From a bacterium (lineage in GTDB: Bacteria; Planctomycetota; J058; JAJDCP01): a stretch of DNA of 27,845 bases. The stretch is from the NCBI GenBank assembly GCA_030428695.1, contig JAUIEM010000084.1, positions 1 to 27,845 of the forward strand, read 5' to 3'. Made by a program: the position numbers and the translations under genes. A model generated the notes under the pieces. The model worked only from the letters and a program-made list of their open reading frames with translations, searched no databases and was not told the origin of the DNA. Position 1 is the first letter of the stretch. The number at the start of each line of letters is the position of its first letter. Below are positions 14,259-22,123 of the stretch, in pieces.

Positions 14259-16772
14259 TCAGGGAGCGTCCGGCGCCTCGGAGAGGGTCTCGTTCGGCTG
14301 CTCCGTGACGCCCGGGCCGTCCGGCATCGGCACGACCTGGGTCACGCCCGCGGCGCCCCGGGCGAGGTCGAGCTCGTACTCCCAGACGACGACCCGGCCG
14401 CTGATGCGCGTGCGCTTCGGCGGCAGCGTCGGGTCGACCTCGACCAATCCCCGGTCGCCGACGGTCGTCGGTTGCGGGACCTCGACGTCGCGGCCGTTGA
14501 CGATCGCCTGCGCCAGCTCACGAGCGCTCATCCCATAGTCGAAGCCGACCTGCGCGATCTCGTACACCAGGTTGACCGGCACCATCCCCGCCACCAGCCG
14601 CACCTGCGCCCGGTACGGCCCGCTCGTGCCGGCGAGCTGCCCGGCGTCGACCGTGTAGCGCCAGGGCCGCACGGTCAGCGGCGGGATCCCGGTCCGGTGC
14701 GTGCGGGCGCCGGCGGGCCGGCCGGTCAGGATGTTCGAGCGGGTCGGCGGGCGGAGGAAGGGCAGCGGGTCGGGCGAGTGGTTGATCGCGAGCACCTGCT
14801 CGCGCTCGCCGCCGCGGTTGAGCTGGACGATGAACCTCGACTGCAGGCTGAACAGGAACGGGTCGAGGGGCACGGCCTCCTCGCTCGCCGTCACGTGTCC
14901 GGTCGGCGCGCTCCAGCCGTCCTCGACCTTCTGCTCTTCCGGTTCCTCCAGCGGCATCCACCACAGCGGCTCGACGGTGCCCGGCTCGTGGTTGTGCACG
15001 AACACCGAGTGCAGGTCGCGCACGTCGCCGTTCGGGTCGAGGTCGCCGGAGGTGAACACGGTGTTGCCCTGGCCGTCGAGCACCCGCACCTGCAGGAAGA
15101 CCGAGCGCTCGGCGATGAAACCGGTCGGCACGTTGTGACCGTCGGTGCCGTTCTTGACCAGCACCGTGAAGTCGATGCCGCCCTCGCTGGCGGCGGCGAC
15201 CTCGAAGCCGTCGATCTGGTAGCCCGCGCGCAGCACCTGCTCCTGCTGCGTGCGGTACTCGGCGAGCAGCCGGTATTGGCGCTCGACCAGCACCCGCCGC
15301 GCCTCGCGCCGCTGGTCGCTCCAGTGGCTGTAGCGCCGCCACTCGCGGTCATCGAGCGGGGTGTTCGCGCCGGGACCCCAGGAGCGGAAGTCGGGCAGCG
15401 AGGCGCGCAGCGCGAGGGCCTCGTCGAGGTACTCCTGCGCCTTCTCGGTGTCTTCCTTCTCGAGGGCCTTCTCCCGCCGGCGCTGGAGGCGGGCGATCTG
15501 CTTGGCGGCATCCCCGACCTCTTCCTCGAGCTCCTCGGTGCCCCAGGCCGAGCCGAGGTCGAAGTCGAGCCACAGCGGGATCGGCTCGAGCTCGGCGGCG
15601 TCCTCCTCGGAGCCTCGCTGGGTGAAGCGGTAGCGGCCCGGCGTCAGCTCGGCGAAGAAGGGGTAGGCCTCCTGGTTGTCCGGATTGCCGAACTCCTGCG
15701 GCAGGTGGGGGAAAAGCCCGGCGTGGATCACCGAGTAGTCCGGCCCCGCCATCATGTGGTTGGTCGCCTTGCGGTCGGGCGTCGCCTTGCCCGCGACGAT
15801 CGCCGCCGGCCCCTCCCCGTAGCCGCCCGCGTCGCTGCCGGGGGTCGTGCTCATGTGGCAGTCCTGGCAGCTGACGCCGCGGTCGACGGTCGGCGAGGCC
15901 TTGTACTCGCTGAAGGCTTCCTCGAGGCGGAAGGTGTTGCCGAGGGTGACGTCGTGGCACTGGCCGCAGAAGCCGGACTCGGTGATCGCCGGCAGCTCGA
16001 TCGCCTCACCGTGGACGCGCTGGCCGCTGCCCTCGCTCTCACTCGGCTTGAGGCGGAAGCCCTCGTCGGCCAGGCACTCCTCGAGGATGTGGTTGCCGGT
16101 CGGGCCGTAGACCGGGTCGAAGATGCCGTTCGGGGAGTCGACGATCGGCATGCGTCCGCTGATCTTCCCGTAGTCGCCGTTGACCCGGTGGCAGACCACG
16201 CAGGTCACGCCCTCGCGGGAGGTGATGTAGCGGTACTCGTTGGCGATGAAGGAGGGCTCCTGCAGGTGCATGCCGACCGGGGTGTGGCAGCGGATGCAGA
16301 AGTCCCCGAAGGTGCCGTTGGTCAGCTTGACGATCGTCCCGTGCATCGCGTTGAAGACCGGGCTCATCTGCGCGTAGGCGTGGGGCGAGACCGACCACTC
16401 ATCGTAGTGGCGGGGATGGCACTGGCCGCACACCTTGGCGGACACGAAGGGGGAGCGGAAGCCCTCGTCGGTCAGCACCAGCGCCTCGAGCACCTTGTTC
16501 TTCGAAGGCTCGTCGAGCACCGCGCTGGCGAGCAGCTGCTCGGCCGCCCAGTAGCGGTCTTCCCCGTTCTCCTGCATCGCGGCCCGGACCCTGTCGAGCT
16601 CGCTGGCGAGGGCCGCGTTCTCCGTCTCGACCCGGTCGAGGAAGGCGTGGTCCGTCGCCGTCGGCAAGATCGGCTCGGGGATCGTCGAGAAGAAGGGGGT
16701 CGTGACGTGACAGGCGGAGATGCCGAGGATCGCCGCGAGATACACGGCGAGAAACAGTGCCTTCCAGCGCAT
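14259..16772 (-). CDS. Pentahaem c-type cytochrome lipoprotein with beta-sandwich C-terminus
   Basis: This encodes 837 residues. The ATG at 16772 is preferred to an upstream one because it starts a lipoprotein signal (lipobox ISAC, Cys21) and has AAGGGAG upstream. A helical segment (about 40-110) precedes five CxxCH sites with first Cys at 115 (CGQCH), 159 (CIRCH), 191 (CVVCH), 269 (CGQCH) and 302 (CQDCH). A heptad-rich, highly charged helix (about 400-450) may form a coiled coil. The C-terminal half is beta-rich and has a GHNVPTGF motif near residue 590, seen in some other multihaem proteins. The lipid anchor and the porin-like gene just downstream suggest an outer-membrane location, perhaps the terminal electron donor or acceptor. 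It is the first gene of the operon. Confidence 0.85.
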   Translation of the reverse strand: MRWKALFLAVYLAAILGISACHVTTPFFSTIPEPILPTATDHAFLDRVETENAALASELDRVRAAMQENGEDRYWAAEQLLASAVLDEPSKNKVLEALVLTDEGFRSPFVSAKVCGQCHPRHYDEWSVSPHAYAQMSPVFNAMHGTIVKLTNGTFGDFCIRCHTPVGMHLQEPSFIANEYRYITSREGVTCVVCHRVNGDYGKISGRMPIVDSPNGIFDPVYGPTGNHILEECLADEGFRLKPSESEGSGQRVHGEAIELPAITESGFCGQCHDVTLGNTFRLEEAFSEYKASPTVDRGVSCQDCHMSTTPGSDAGGYGEGPAAIVAGKATPDRKATNHMMAGPDYSVIHAGLFPHLPQEFGNPDNQEAYPFFAELTPGRYRFTQRGSEEDAAELEPIPLWLDFDLGSAWGTEELEEEVGDAAKQIARLQRRREKALEKEDTEKAQEYLDEALALRASLPDFRSWGPGANTPLDDREWRRYSHWSDQRREARRVLVERQYRLLAEYRTQQEQVLRAGYQIDGFEVAAASEGGIDFTVLVKNGTDGHNVPTGFIAERSVFLQVRVLDGQGNTVFTSGDLDPNGDVRDLHSVFVHNHEPGTVEPLWWMPLEEPEEQKVEDGWSAPTGHVTASEEAVPLDPFLFSLQSRFIVQLNRGGEREQVLAINHSPDPLPFLRPPTRSNILTGRPAGARTHRTGIPPLTVRPWRYTVDAGQLAGTSGPYRAQVRLVAGMVPVNLVYEIAQVGFDYGMSARELAQAIVNGRDVEVPQPTTVGDRGLVEVDPTLPPKRTRISGRVVVWEYELDLARGAAGVTQVVPMPDGPGVTEQPNETLSEAPDAP

Positions 16773-16831
16773 GGTGACGGGGCTCCCTTGAAGAAACCTG
16801 AGGGACGCCGGCGAAAGCTCGCGAGGCATCC

Positions 16832-16860
16832 ACTGTAGCAGCGCCCGCTCGGGCGCGCAA
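16832..16860 (-). promoter_or_regulatory. Possible promoter and inverted repeat of the cytochrome operon
   Basis: On the - strand TTGCGC (16860-16855) and TACAGT (16837-16832) are 17 bp apart, giving a leader of about 50 bases. A perfect 7-bp inverted repeat, GCGCCCG (16841-16847) and CGGGCGC (16850-16856), fills most of the spacer and touches the -35 box. It could be an operator. It could instead belong to the end of the dockerin-like gene just upstream, but no T-run follows. Confidence 0.4.
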
Positions 16861-16906
16861 AGGCGCCACCACGCGCTGCCCCGGTCGCGCGGTGGACGCT
16901 CGCCGG

Positions 16907-18403
16907 TCAGTCGATCGGGACCAGCGTGTACGGTCCGATCTTCCGCAAGACATAGACCAGTCGCACCACATCGATGCGGTTGACCTGGCCGTTGCGATCG
17001 ATGTCGAGGTCGGAGGGCACCGTCGACCCGGGCAGGTTGCCGAGGGTCGCCTGCAGCAGCCCGGCGACGTCGCCGAAGCCGATCGTGCCGTCGCGGTTGG
17101 TGTCGGCGAAGAACATCGGCGCGGTCAGGTCGACCCCCTCGACAAATGCGACATGGTAGCCGTCGAGGGCGCCGTCGCCGTTCTCGTCGGCGTTGTTGGG
17201 GTCGAGGCCGAACTGGATCTCGAGGTCGTCCGGCAGCAGGTCTCCGTCGCTGTCGATGTTGCCGAGCGCGGGGTCGGAGGGGTTGTTCGGGTCGAAGCCG
17301 AAGGCGACCTCGACGCCGTCCTCGAAGCCGTCGCCGTCGCTGTCGCGGGCGCCGGGGTCGGTGTTGCTGACCGCGATCTCGTACCGGTCACTGAGCGCGT
17401 CGCGGTCGCTGTCGACGAAGGCCATCACCGGCGTGTCGTCCTCGAGGGCGTCGTCGTCGACCTCGCGCAGGGTCTCGCCGATGCCGGCGAGGTCGATGTC
17501 GAGCTGCACGGTCCCGTTCAGGCCGAGCTTCGAGTGGGTGAAGGCGAAGCTCAGGGTGCGGGATGCGCCGGCGGCGAGGTCGCCGATGGTCCAGGTTCCC
17601 GCGCCGCTGCCGTAGACCAGGCTGCCGTCAGCGGTCGTCGGGTCACTGCCGCTCGCGCCCCCGGACTCGCTGCAGGCCAGGGCGATCTCGAGGGCCGAGG
17701 CGTCGGACGGCCCGTTGTTGGTAACGATCAGCTCGATGTCGAGGCCGGAGCCGGTCCCCGCTTCGAGGGTGTTCGAGGACTTGTTCAGGGCGTAGGCGAT
17801 GTCGACTTCGCGCTCGATGTCGGTCGTCACGCTGGTGGCCCCGAGCGGCGGCAGGTCGATGTCGACTTCGTTGTTGCCGTTGCCGTCGTCGATCATGATC
17901 AGCCTGTTCTCGGTCAGGACCCCCTTGTACCCGCACAGGCCCGGCCCGATGACGACGACGCTCACCTCATCGCCGAGGTCTCCGAGATCTCCGAGGTCGG
18001 TCGGGAAGTCCTGACCGCCCCCCCCCAGATCGAAGACATCGAGCGTCACCTGGTCTCCGTCCACCGCGTTGGAGGAGACGGTCAGCGTGATGGTCAGGGT
18101 GGCCTCATCCTCGGGCTCGATCGGGCCGGTGTCCCACTCGCCGAAGGTCGGGTCATAGGTTCCGGAACCCGACGCGACGATCGAGTCGACCGTTACTCCC
18201 GTCGTCGGCACGCTCAGGTCGATCTCGACGACCGTGCTCTCGGGGATGAAGTCGTCGTTCGAGGCGCTGACGACGTAGACGAGGTTGCCGCTTCCGCCTT
18301 CGCCCGCGACGACCGCCTCGTCGAAGCTGCTGATCGTGACCTCGACGCACTGGGCGCAGGCGAGGGCCGAGAGGGTACAGAAAATCAGGGTCGATCGGAG
18401 CAT
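16907..18403 (-). CDS. Secreted calcium-repeat protein with dockerin-like C-terminus
   Basis: This encodes 498 residues; the ATG at 18403 follows AAGGAG, with a short signal peptide (cleavage near LACAQ). The first 170 residues and about 200-310 are Ig-like, with a DUF11-type repeat (LDIELIVTNNGPSDAS). Then come thrombospondin-type-3-like acidic repeats, DSDRDALSDRYE, DSDGDGFEDGVE and DSDGDLLPDDLE, each followed by a G-x-D-P-N spacer. A paired EF-hand/dockerin-like segment closes the protein: DTNRDGTIGFGDV and DIDRNGQVNRIDV. These bind calcium in known proteins. Isolated dockerin-like tails are common on secreted planctomycete proteins and need not mean a cellulosome. A run of nine G residues (18018-18026) and three 9-bp DLG repeats lie early in the gene. 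It is monocistronic. Confidence 0.82.
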   Translation of the reverse strand: MLRSTLIFCTLSALACAQCVEVTISSFDEAVVAGEGGSGNLVYVVSASNDDFIPESTVVEIDLSVPTTGVTVDSIVASGSGTYDPTFGEWDTGPIEPEDEATLTITLTVSSNAVDGDQVTLDVFDLGGGGQDFPTDLGDLGDLGDEVSVVVIGPGLCGYKGVLTENRLIMIDDGNGNNEVDIDLPPLGATSVTTDIEREVDIAYALNKSSNTLEAGTGSGLDIELIVTNNGPSDASALEIALACSESGGASGSDPTTADGSLVYGSGAGTWTIGDLAAGASRTLSFAFTHSKLGLNGTVQLDIDLAGIGETLREVDDDALEDDTPVMAFVDSDRDALSDRYEIAVSNTDPGARDSDGDGFEDGVEVAFGFDPNNPSDPALGNIDSDGDLLPDDLEIQFGLDPNNADENGDGALDGYHVAFVEGVDLTAPMFFADTNRDGTIGFGDVAGLLQATLGNLPGSTVPSDLDIDRNGQVNRIDVVRLVYVLRKIGPYTLVPID

Positions 18404-18444
18404 GGCCGTCTCCTTCGGAGCTGGGGCTGGGTCTGTGTGTCTTC

Positions 18445-18472
18445 ATTATGGCGGCAGCCGGGTCTCTTTGCA
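18445..18472 (-). promoter_or_regulatory. Possible promoter of the dockerin-like gene
   Basis: On the - strand CATAAT (18450-18445, 5 of 6 matches) lies 16 bp after TGCAAA (18472-18467). The predicted start is about 35 bases before the ATG at 18403. Confidence 0.4.
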
Positions 18473-18526
18473 CCCCCGTCGGTCGCGAGCCGTGCTATGC
18501 CGGGGCTGTTCGCGGCCTCGCGTGGT

Positions 18527-18572
18527 TTGCAGGCAGGGCGCCGCTGGCTTAGACTTCCTGGGGAATCCCCGG
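18527..18572 (+). promoter_or_regulatory. MarR-gene promoter with palindrome at the predicted start site
   Basis: TTGCAG (18527-18532) and TAGACT (18550-18555) are 17 bp apart. A hyphenated palindrome, CTGGGGAATCCCCGG (18558-18572, arms GGGGA/TCCCC), covers the predicted transcription start near 18562. MarR proteins often repress their own gene from such sites, so autoregulation is plausible but untested. Confidence 0.4.
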
Positions 18573-18597
18573 ATGCGGGCCAGATGAGGCGGATGCG

Positions 18598-19095
18598 TTG
18601 GAATATGGCTACCAGGTGCTGCGGGCGGTCCGCAAGATCGTGCGGCGTATCTCCGAGCACTCCCGGGCGATCTCGCGCGATGCCGGCCTGACCGTTCCGC
18701 AGCTCCTGTGTCTGAAGGCGATCGGTGAGCTCAGCCCCGCGGAAGCGGACGAGGCCGAGAAGCCGGAGCACGAGATCACCATCGCGCGGGTCAGCCGCGA
18801 GGTGCACCTCTCCCCCCCGACGGTCTCCCGGATCATCGACCGCCTCGAGCGCTCCGGCATGGTGCTGCGCGAGCGCCGCTCCAAGGACCGCAGGCGGGTC
18901 TGCCTGTCGCTGACCGAGGCCGGCCGCGAGCGTTTCCGCTGCCTGCCGACCCCGCTCGACGAGACCTTCCTCCAACGGCTGAACGCCCTCGATCCCGACC
19001 AGGTGGGGAGGCTCCTGCGCAGCCTCGAGCAGGTCATCGAGCTGATGGACGCCTCGGCCGCGGACGACGCGCCCCTGCTCGCGAGCGAGCTGTAG
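18598..19095 (+). CDS. MarR-family transcriptional regulator
   Basis: This encodes 165 residues, starting at a TTG behind a GAGGCGG site; the only nearby ATGs are out of frame. The centre is a winged helix-turn-helix: a scaffold helix (VPQLLCLKAIGEL), the HTH helices ITIARVSREV and PPTVSRIIDRLERSGMV, and a wing with the signature ERRSKDRRRVCLSLTEAG. Helices at both ends form the dimer interface in the family. An Ala/Glu-rich insertion (about 44-57) lengthens the segment before the HTH. MarR dimers bind palindromes and are usually released by small ligands or oxidants. No effector or target is evident beyond the palindrome before the gene itself. It is divergent from the dockerin-like gene and convergent with the FkbM gene. 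Confidence 0.85.
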   Translation: MEYGYQVLRAVRKIVRRISEHSRAISRDAGLTVPQLLCLKAIGELSPAEADEAEKPEHEITIARVSREVHLSPPTVSRIIDRLERSGMVLRERRSKDRRRVCLSLTEAGRERFRCLPTPLDETFLQRLNALDPDQVGRLLRSLEQVIELMDASAADDAPLLASEL

Positions 19096-19111
19096 CCCCC
19101 TTTCGAGCCGA

Positions 19112-20020
19112 CTAGGCTCCGGAGCGGCGGGCGCTCTCCGCGTTCCAACGAAAACCCCGCGGGGCGACGAGGAGGTCGACCCAGCCCCGTCCCTGCCTGT
19201 CGAGGCTCTGTACGTGCTGGACGAACGCCTGGACCTCGGCGGGTCGCAAGGGCTGTGCGAACAAGGACTGCAGGTCGGTGCGCCCGAACCGGGCACGTGC
19301 GGGCGCCTCGATGACGGAGTAGCGGGCGACGAGCTCGTCGAGCAGCTCGACCGGGGAGTTCCCCTGGCTCTGCAACCAATCGGGCGCGAACTCCGACTTG
19401 ATCAGCCACCTGTCGCTGCCCAGGAGATAGCTCTCCGCGCCACGGAAGACCTGGGTCTCGGCACCTTGCGTGTCGATCTTGATCAGGGTCTCGGCCTCGC
19501 CGTGTTGCGCGAGCAGGTCGCTGAGCGTGGTGCTCCGGACGGTGACGGTAGACCAGCCTTCGAGCCCGCGTACCCGGTTGTCCTGGCTGCTGCGAGGGTT
19601 GATTCCGAACGAGGCAGAGAGCTCGGAACGGTCCCCGCAGAGCGCCTGGTGCAGCTCGTAGTTGCGGACGCGGTTCTGGCTCAGATTCCGCCGCAGGTAG
19701 GGCTGCAACTTCGGATCGGGCTCGACCAGGAGGAGCCGCGCCGAGGGAAACCAGCGCGCCAGGACGAGGGCCGTGAAGCCGTAGTTCGCGCCGATATCGA
19801 CGATCAGCGATGGGCGCAGGTGGGACGCGATCGCCGGGTACAGGAGGCTGTTGCGCTCCTCGACGGCGGGCCGGTTCCGATAGGCCCGGCCACCGACGTC
19901 CTCAGGGTCGATGGTCAAGCGCAGGTCGACGATGTCCAACGTCTCATCCCGCTTCGGCGTCAGGCTCTTGTACAGGCGCTGCTTCAGGTGGGAGAGCTGC
20001 CTCCAGGTCCTGCGGATCAT
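19112..20020 (-). CDS. FkbM-family SAM-dependent methyltransferase
   Basis: This encodes 302 residues. The ATG at 20020 has AAGGAGAGG immediately upstream. The SAM-binding core is clear: IVDIGANYGFTALVLARWFP (motif I, about residue 74), then LLLVEPDPKLQPYLRRNL (motif II), and the FkbM signature LIKIDTQGAE near 180. FkbM enzymes methylate hydroxyl groups on sugars, polyketides and peptides; the substrate here is unknown. There is no signal peptide. It stands alone, 16 bp from the convergent MarR gene, with its own extended -10 promoter. No polysaccharide or polyketide genes surround it, so its pathway cannot be read from context. Confidence 0.85.
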   Translation of the reverse strand: MIRRTWRQLSHLKQRLYKSLTPKRDETLDIVDLRLTIDPEDVGGRAYRNRPAVEERNSLLYPAIASHLRPSLIVDIGANYGFTALVLARWFPSARLLLVEPDPKLQPYLRRNLSQNRVRNYELHQALCGDRSELSASFGINPRSSQDNRVRGLEGWSTVTVRSTTLSDLLAQHGEAETLIKIDTQGAETQVFRGAESYLLGSDRWLIKSEFAPDWLQSQGNSPVELLDELVARYSVIEAPARARFGRTDLQSLFAQPLRPAEVQAFVQHVQSLDRQGRGWVDLLVAPRGFRWNAESARRSGA

Positions 20021-20065
20021 CACCTCTCCTTGCCGATGGTCGGGCACGCGGGATGCGGCGCGTGC

Positions 20066-20074
20066 ATTCTACCA
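20066..20074 (-). promoter_or_regulatory. Extended -10 promoter of the FkbM gene
   Basis: On the - strand the sequence reads TGG-TAGAAT, a near-consensus extended -10 with no clear -35. The identical 9-mer occurs before the dual-kinase gene. The predicted start is about 40 bases before the ATG. Confidence 0.45.
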
Positions 20075-20123
20075 GAACGTCGCCGACGCGGCTCAGCCCA
20101 GATTGCGGTGGCCGCTCTCTCGC

Positions 20124-22123
20124 TCAGGGCGCCTCCCCCCCGCCGAGCGCTTCATCGAGCGCGCCGGATGCGCGCCAGGGCGCGAAGGCCGGATCCTCGC
20201 CGCGTGCCCGCTCAAGAGCTGCCTCGAGGTTGTCGAGCGGGCGCCCGGCGCCGCGCTCCTCGGCGACGAGCGCGGCGCAGCGCCCGAGCCAGTCGAGCAC
20301 GCGCGACGTCTCGTCCGCCCCCCCGGGCTCCTGGCTGGCCAGCGCGGCGCAGCGGGCGCCGAGCAGGAGGTCCATCGGGTGGGGTTCGTGGTCCGCGATC
20401 AGGCGCGCGAACACCTCGACAGCTTCGGGCCAGCGCCGCGCCTGGTAGAGATGCTGCGCGAGCAGGCGCAGCTCCCAGGGCGCGCTCGGCTCCCGTTCCC
20501 CGCGCAGGAACAGCTCGCCGACCGCCGCCGCGCCACCGCGCGGGATCGGCTCGAGCTGGAAGCCGACGCCCGGAGCCCGCTCGATCAGGCGGTGGAAGAG
20601 CGTGAGCGCGCGGTAGTGGGAGGCGCCCGCCTCCGGGCGCCCGAGCAGCGCCTGCACGGAGCCGAGCTTCGACCAGGCGACGCAGCGCTGGACCTCTGCA
20701 TCGGCGGACTGCGGGAACGCGACGACCAGCGACGCGGCCGCGTCCCGGACCCCCCGGTACTCCTCGTGCGCGACCTCCAGCGCCCCGCTCGCCGCGAGGA
20801 TGTTGGCGCCGACGGCGAGGCTGTTGACGTGCGCGTGGCGCAGCTCGGCGTGCGCGGGCGCGCTCGCGATCAGGATCGCGAGGCTGTCCCGGGCGGCGCG
20901 GGCGCGCTCGAGGGCTCCGTCGTAGTGGCCCTGGCGGGCCTCGATCGTGGCGAGGCTGCTCCGGGCGATCGCGCGGGAGAGCGCGAGCTCGATCCCCGGC
21001 CCCGGGACGGCGAGGGCTTCGCGCAGGAGCCCGGCGGCTTCCGGCAGGGCCCCGGCGAGCTCGAGAACCGCGGCGCACTCCGCCAGGGAGGCGGCCAGCT
21101 CGATGCGGCCCTGGAGCAGGCCCCCCGCCTCCTCGCACTGCTCGCGCGCGGCGATGATCGCCTCGGAGTACCGATCGATGGCTGCCTGGAGGTCCCTGCG
21201 TGCCCACGCGACCGATCCCCAACGGCGCAGCACGGACGCGAGCGCGTCGACGCGCGCCCCTCCCGCGCGCGCGGCGGCGGCCAGCGCGACGGCCTCGGCG
21301 AGGTCCTTCTCGGCCCGTTCGAACGCGAAGCGGTCGGTGTACGCGGTGCCGCGGGCGAGCAGCGCGTGGATGAGCAGCTCCCGGATGGTCGCGTCGCCGT
21401 CGCCCGTTCCCAGCCTCCGGGCCTCGGCGACCGCCTGGTCGGCGAAGGCGAGCGCGCCGGAGTCGGCGCCGCTCCGTTGCGCGTTGCGGGCCAGGCTGGT
21501 CAGGCTGTCGACCAGCTCGGCGCCGGCGACGTACCAATCGGGGGAGCGGGAGACGATCACCCGCAGGCTGTCGACGTTCGCGCGCAACAGCGTCGAGGCT
21601 TCCGCCAGCTCGCCGCGGCGGGAGCGGATCTGCGCGAGGCGGCGCCGGCCCCCCAGCAGGTCGAGGAGGACCGTCGGGTTCTCGTCGACCCGGACCTTCG
21701 CGGCCACCTCCGCCGCGCGCCGCAGCGTCCTCTCCCCCGCGTCCAGCGCTCCGCGCTTGATCTGCAGCGAAGCCTGGAGCGTCAACGCCCGCAGCAGCGG
21801 GATGAGGTGCTCGGGTCCCGCCCACGGCGCGATCCTCTCGAGGCCCGCGACGGCTTCGGCCGCCGCCGCCTCGGCCCGCTCGAAGTGGAAGCTCTCGTGC
21901 TCGGCCAGCGCGAGGCCGACGAGCGCCCGCGCGAGGCGCGCCTGCGTCGACAGGTCGCCAGGATCGCGGGACGCCAGGGGGCGCAGGCGCTGGACGGCGG
22001 CCTGCGCGTCGCGCCGCGCGAGCTCCGGTTGTCCGAGCAGGTTGTGGAAGACGGCGCGGCTCTGCTCGACGGCTGCGAGATAGAGCCGGTCCGCCCGCCC
22101 GTCGCGGATCGCCAGCCGCTCCG
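20124..22123 (-). CDS. C-terminal sensor part of the dual-kinase gene, reached by a frameshift
   Basis: This frame of about 666 residues continues the kinase gene in the next reading frame. It has no convincing start codon or ribosome-binding site of its own near 22120, so it is most likely the 3' half of one gene. It is nearly all helix, built of repeated pairs such as [57 protein letters not shown] and ALERARAARDSLAI, which are TPR-like, with about ten or more repeats. In planctomycete receptor kinases such a domain lies outside the cytoplasm after the membrane helix and serves as a sensor or docking surface. The reading ends at a stop 20124-20126, about 100 bp from the FkbM start. Whether the break is real or a sequence error is discussed in the findings. 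Confidence 0.7.

Noticed and set aside
10130..14308. Very long open frames opposite the cytochrome operon and the kinase gene (about 900-1,400 residues, e.g. 10130-14308, 14061-16838, 4600-7566, 22196-25207).
   Set aside because: They are antisense to genes with clear domains, their translations are Arg/Ala/Gly/Glu-rich with no family features, and long open frames are expected in GC-rich DNA.
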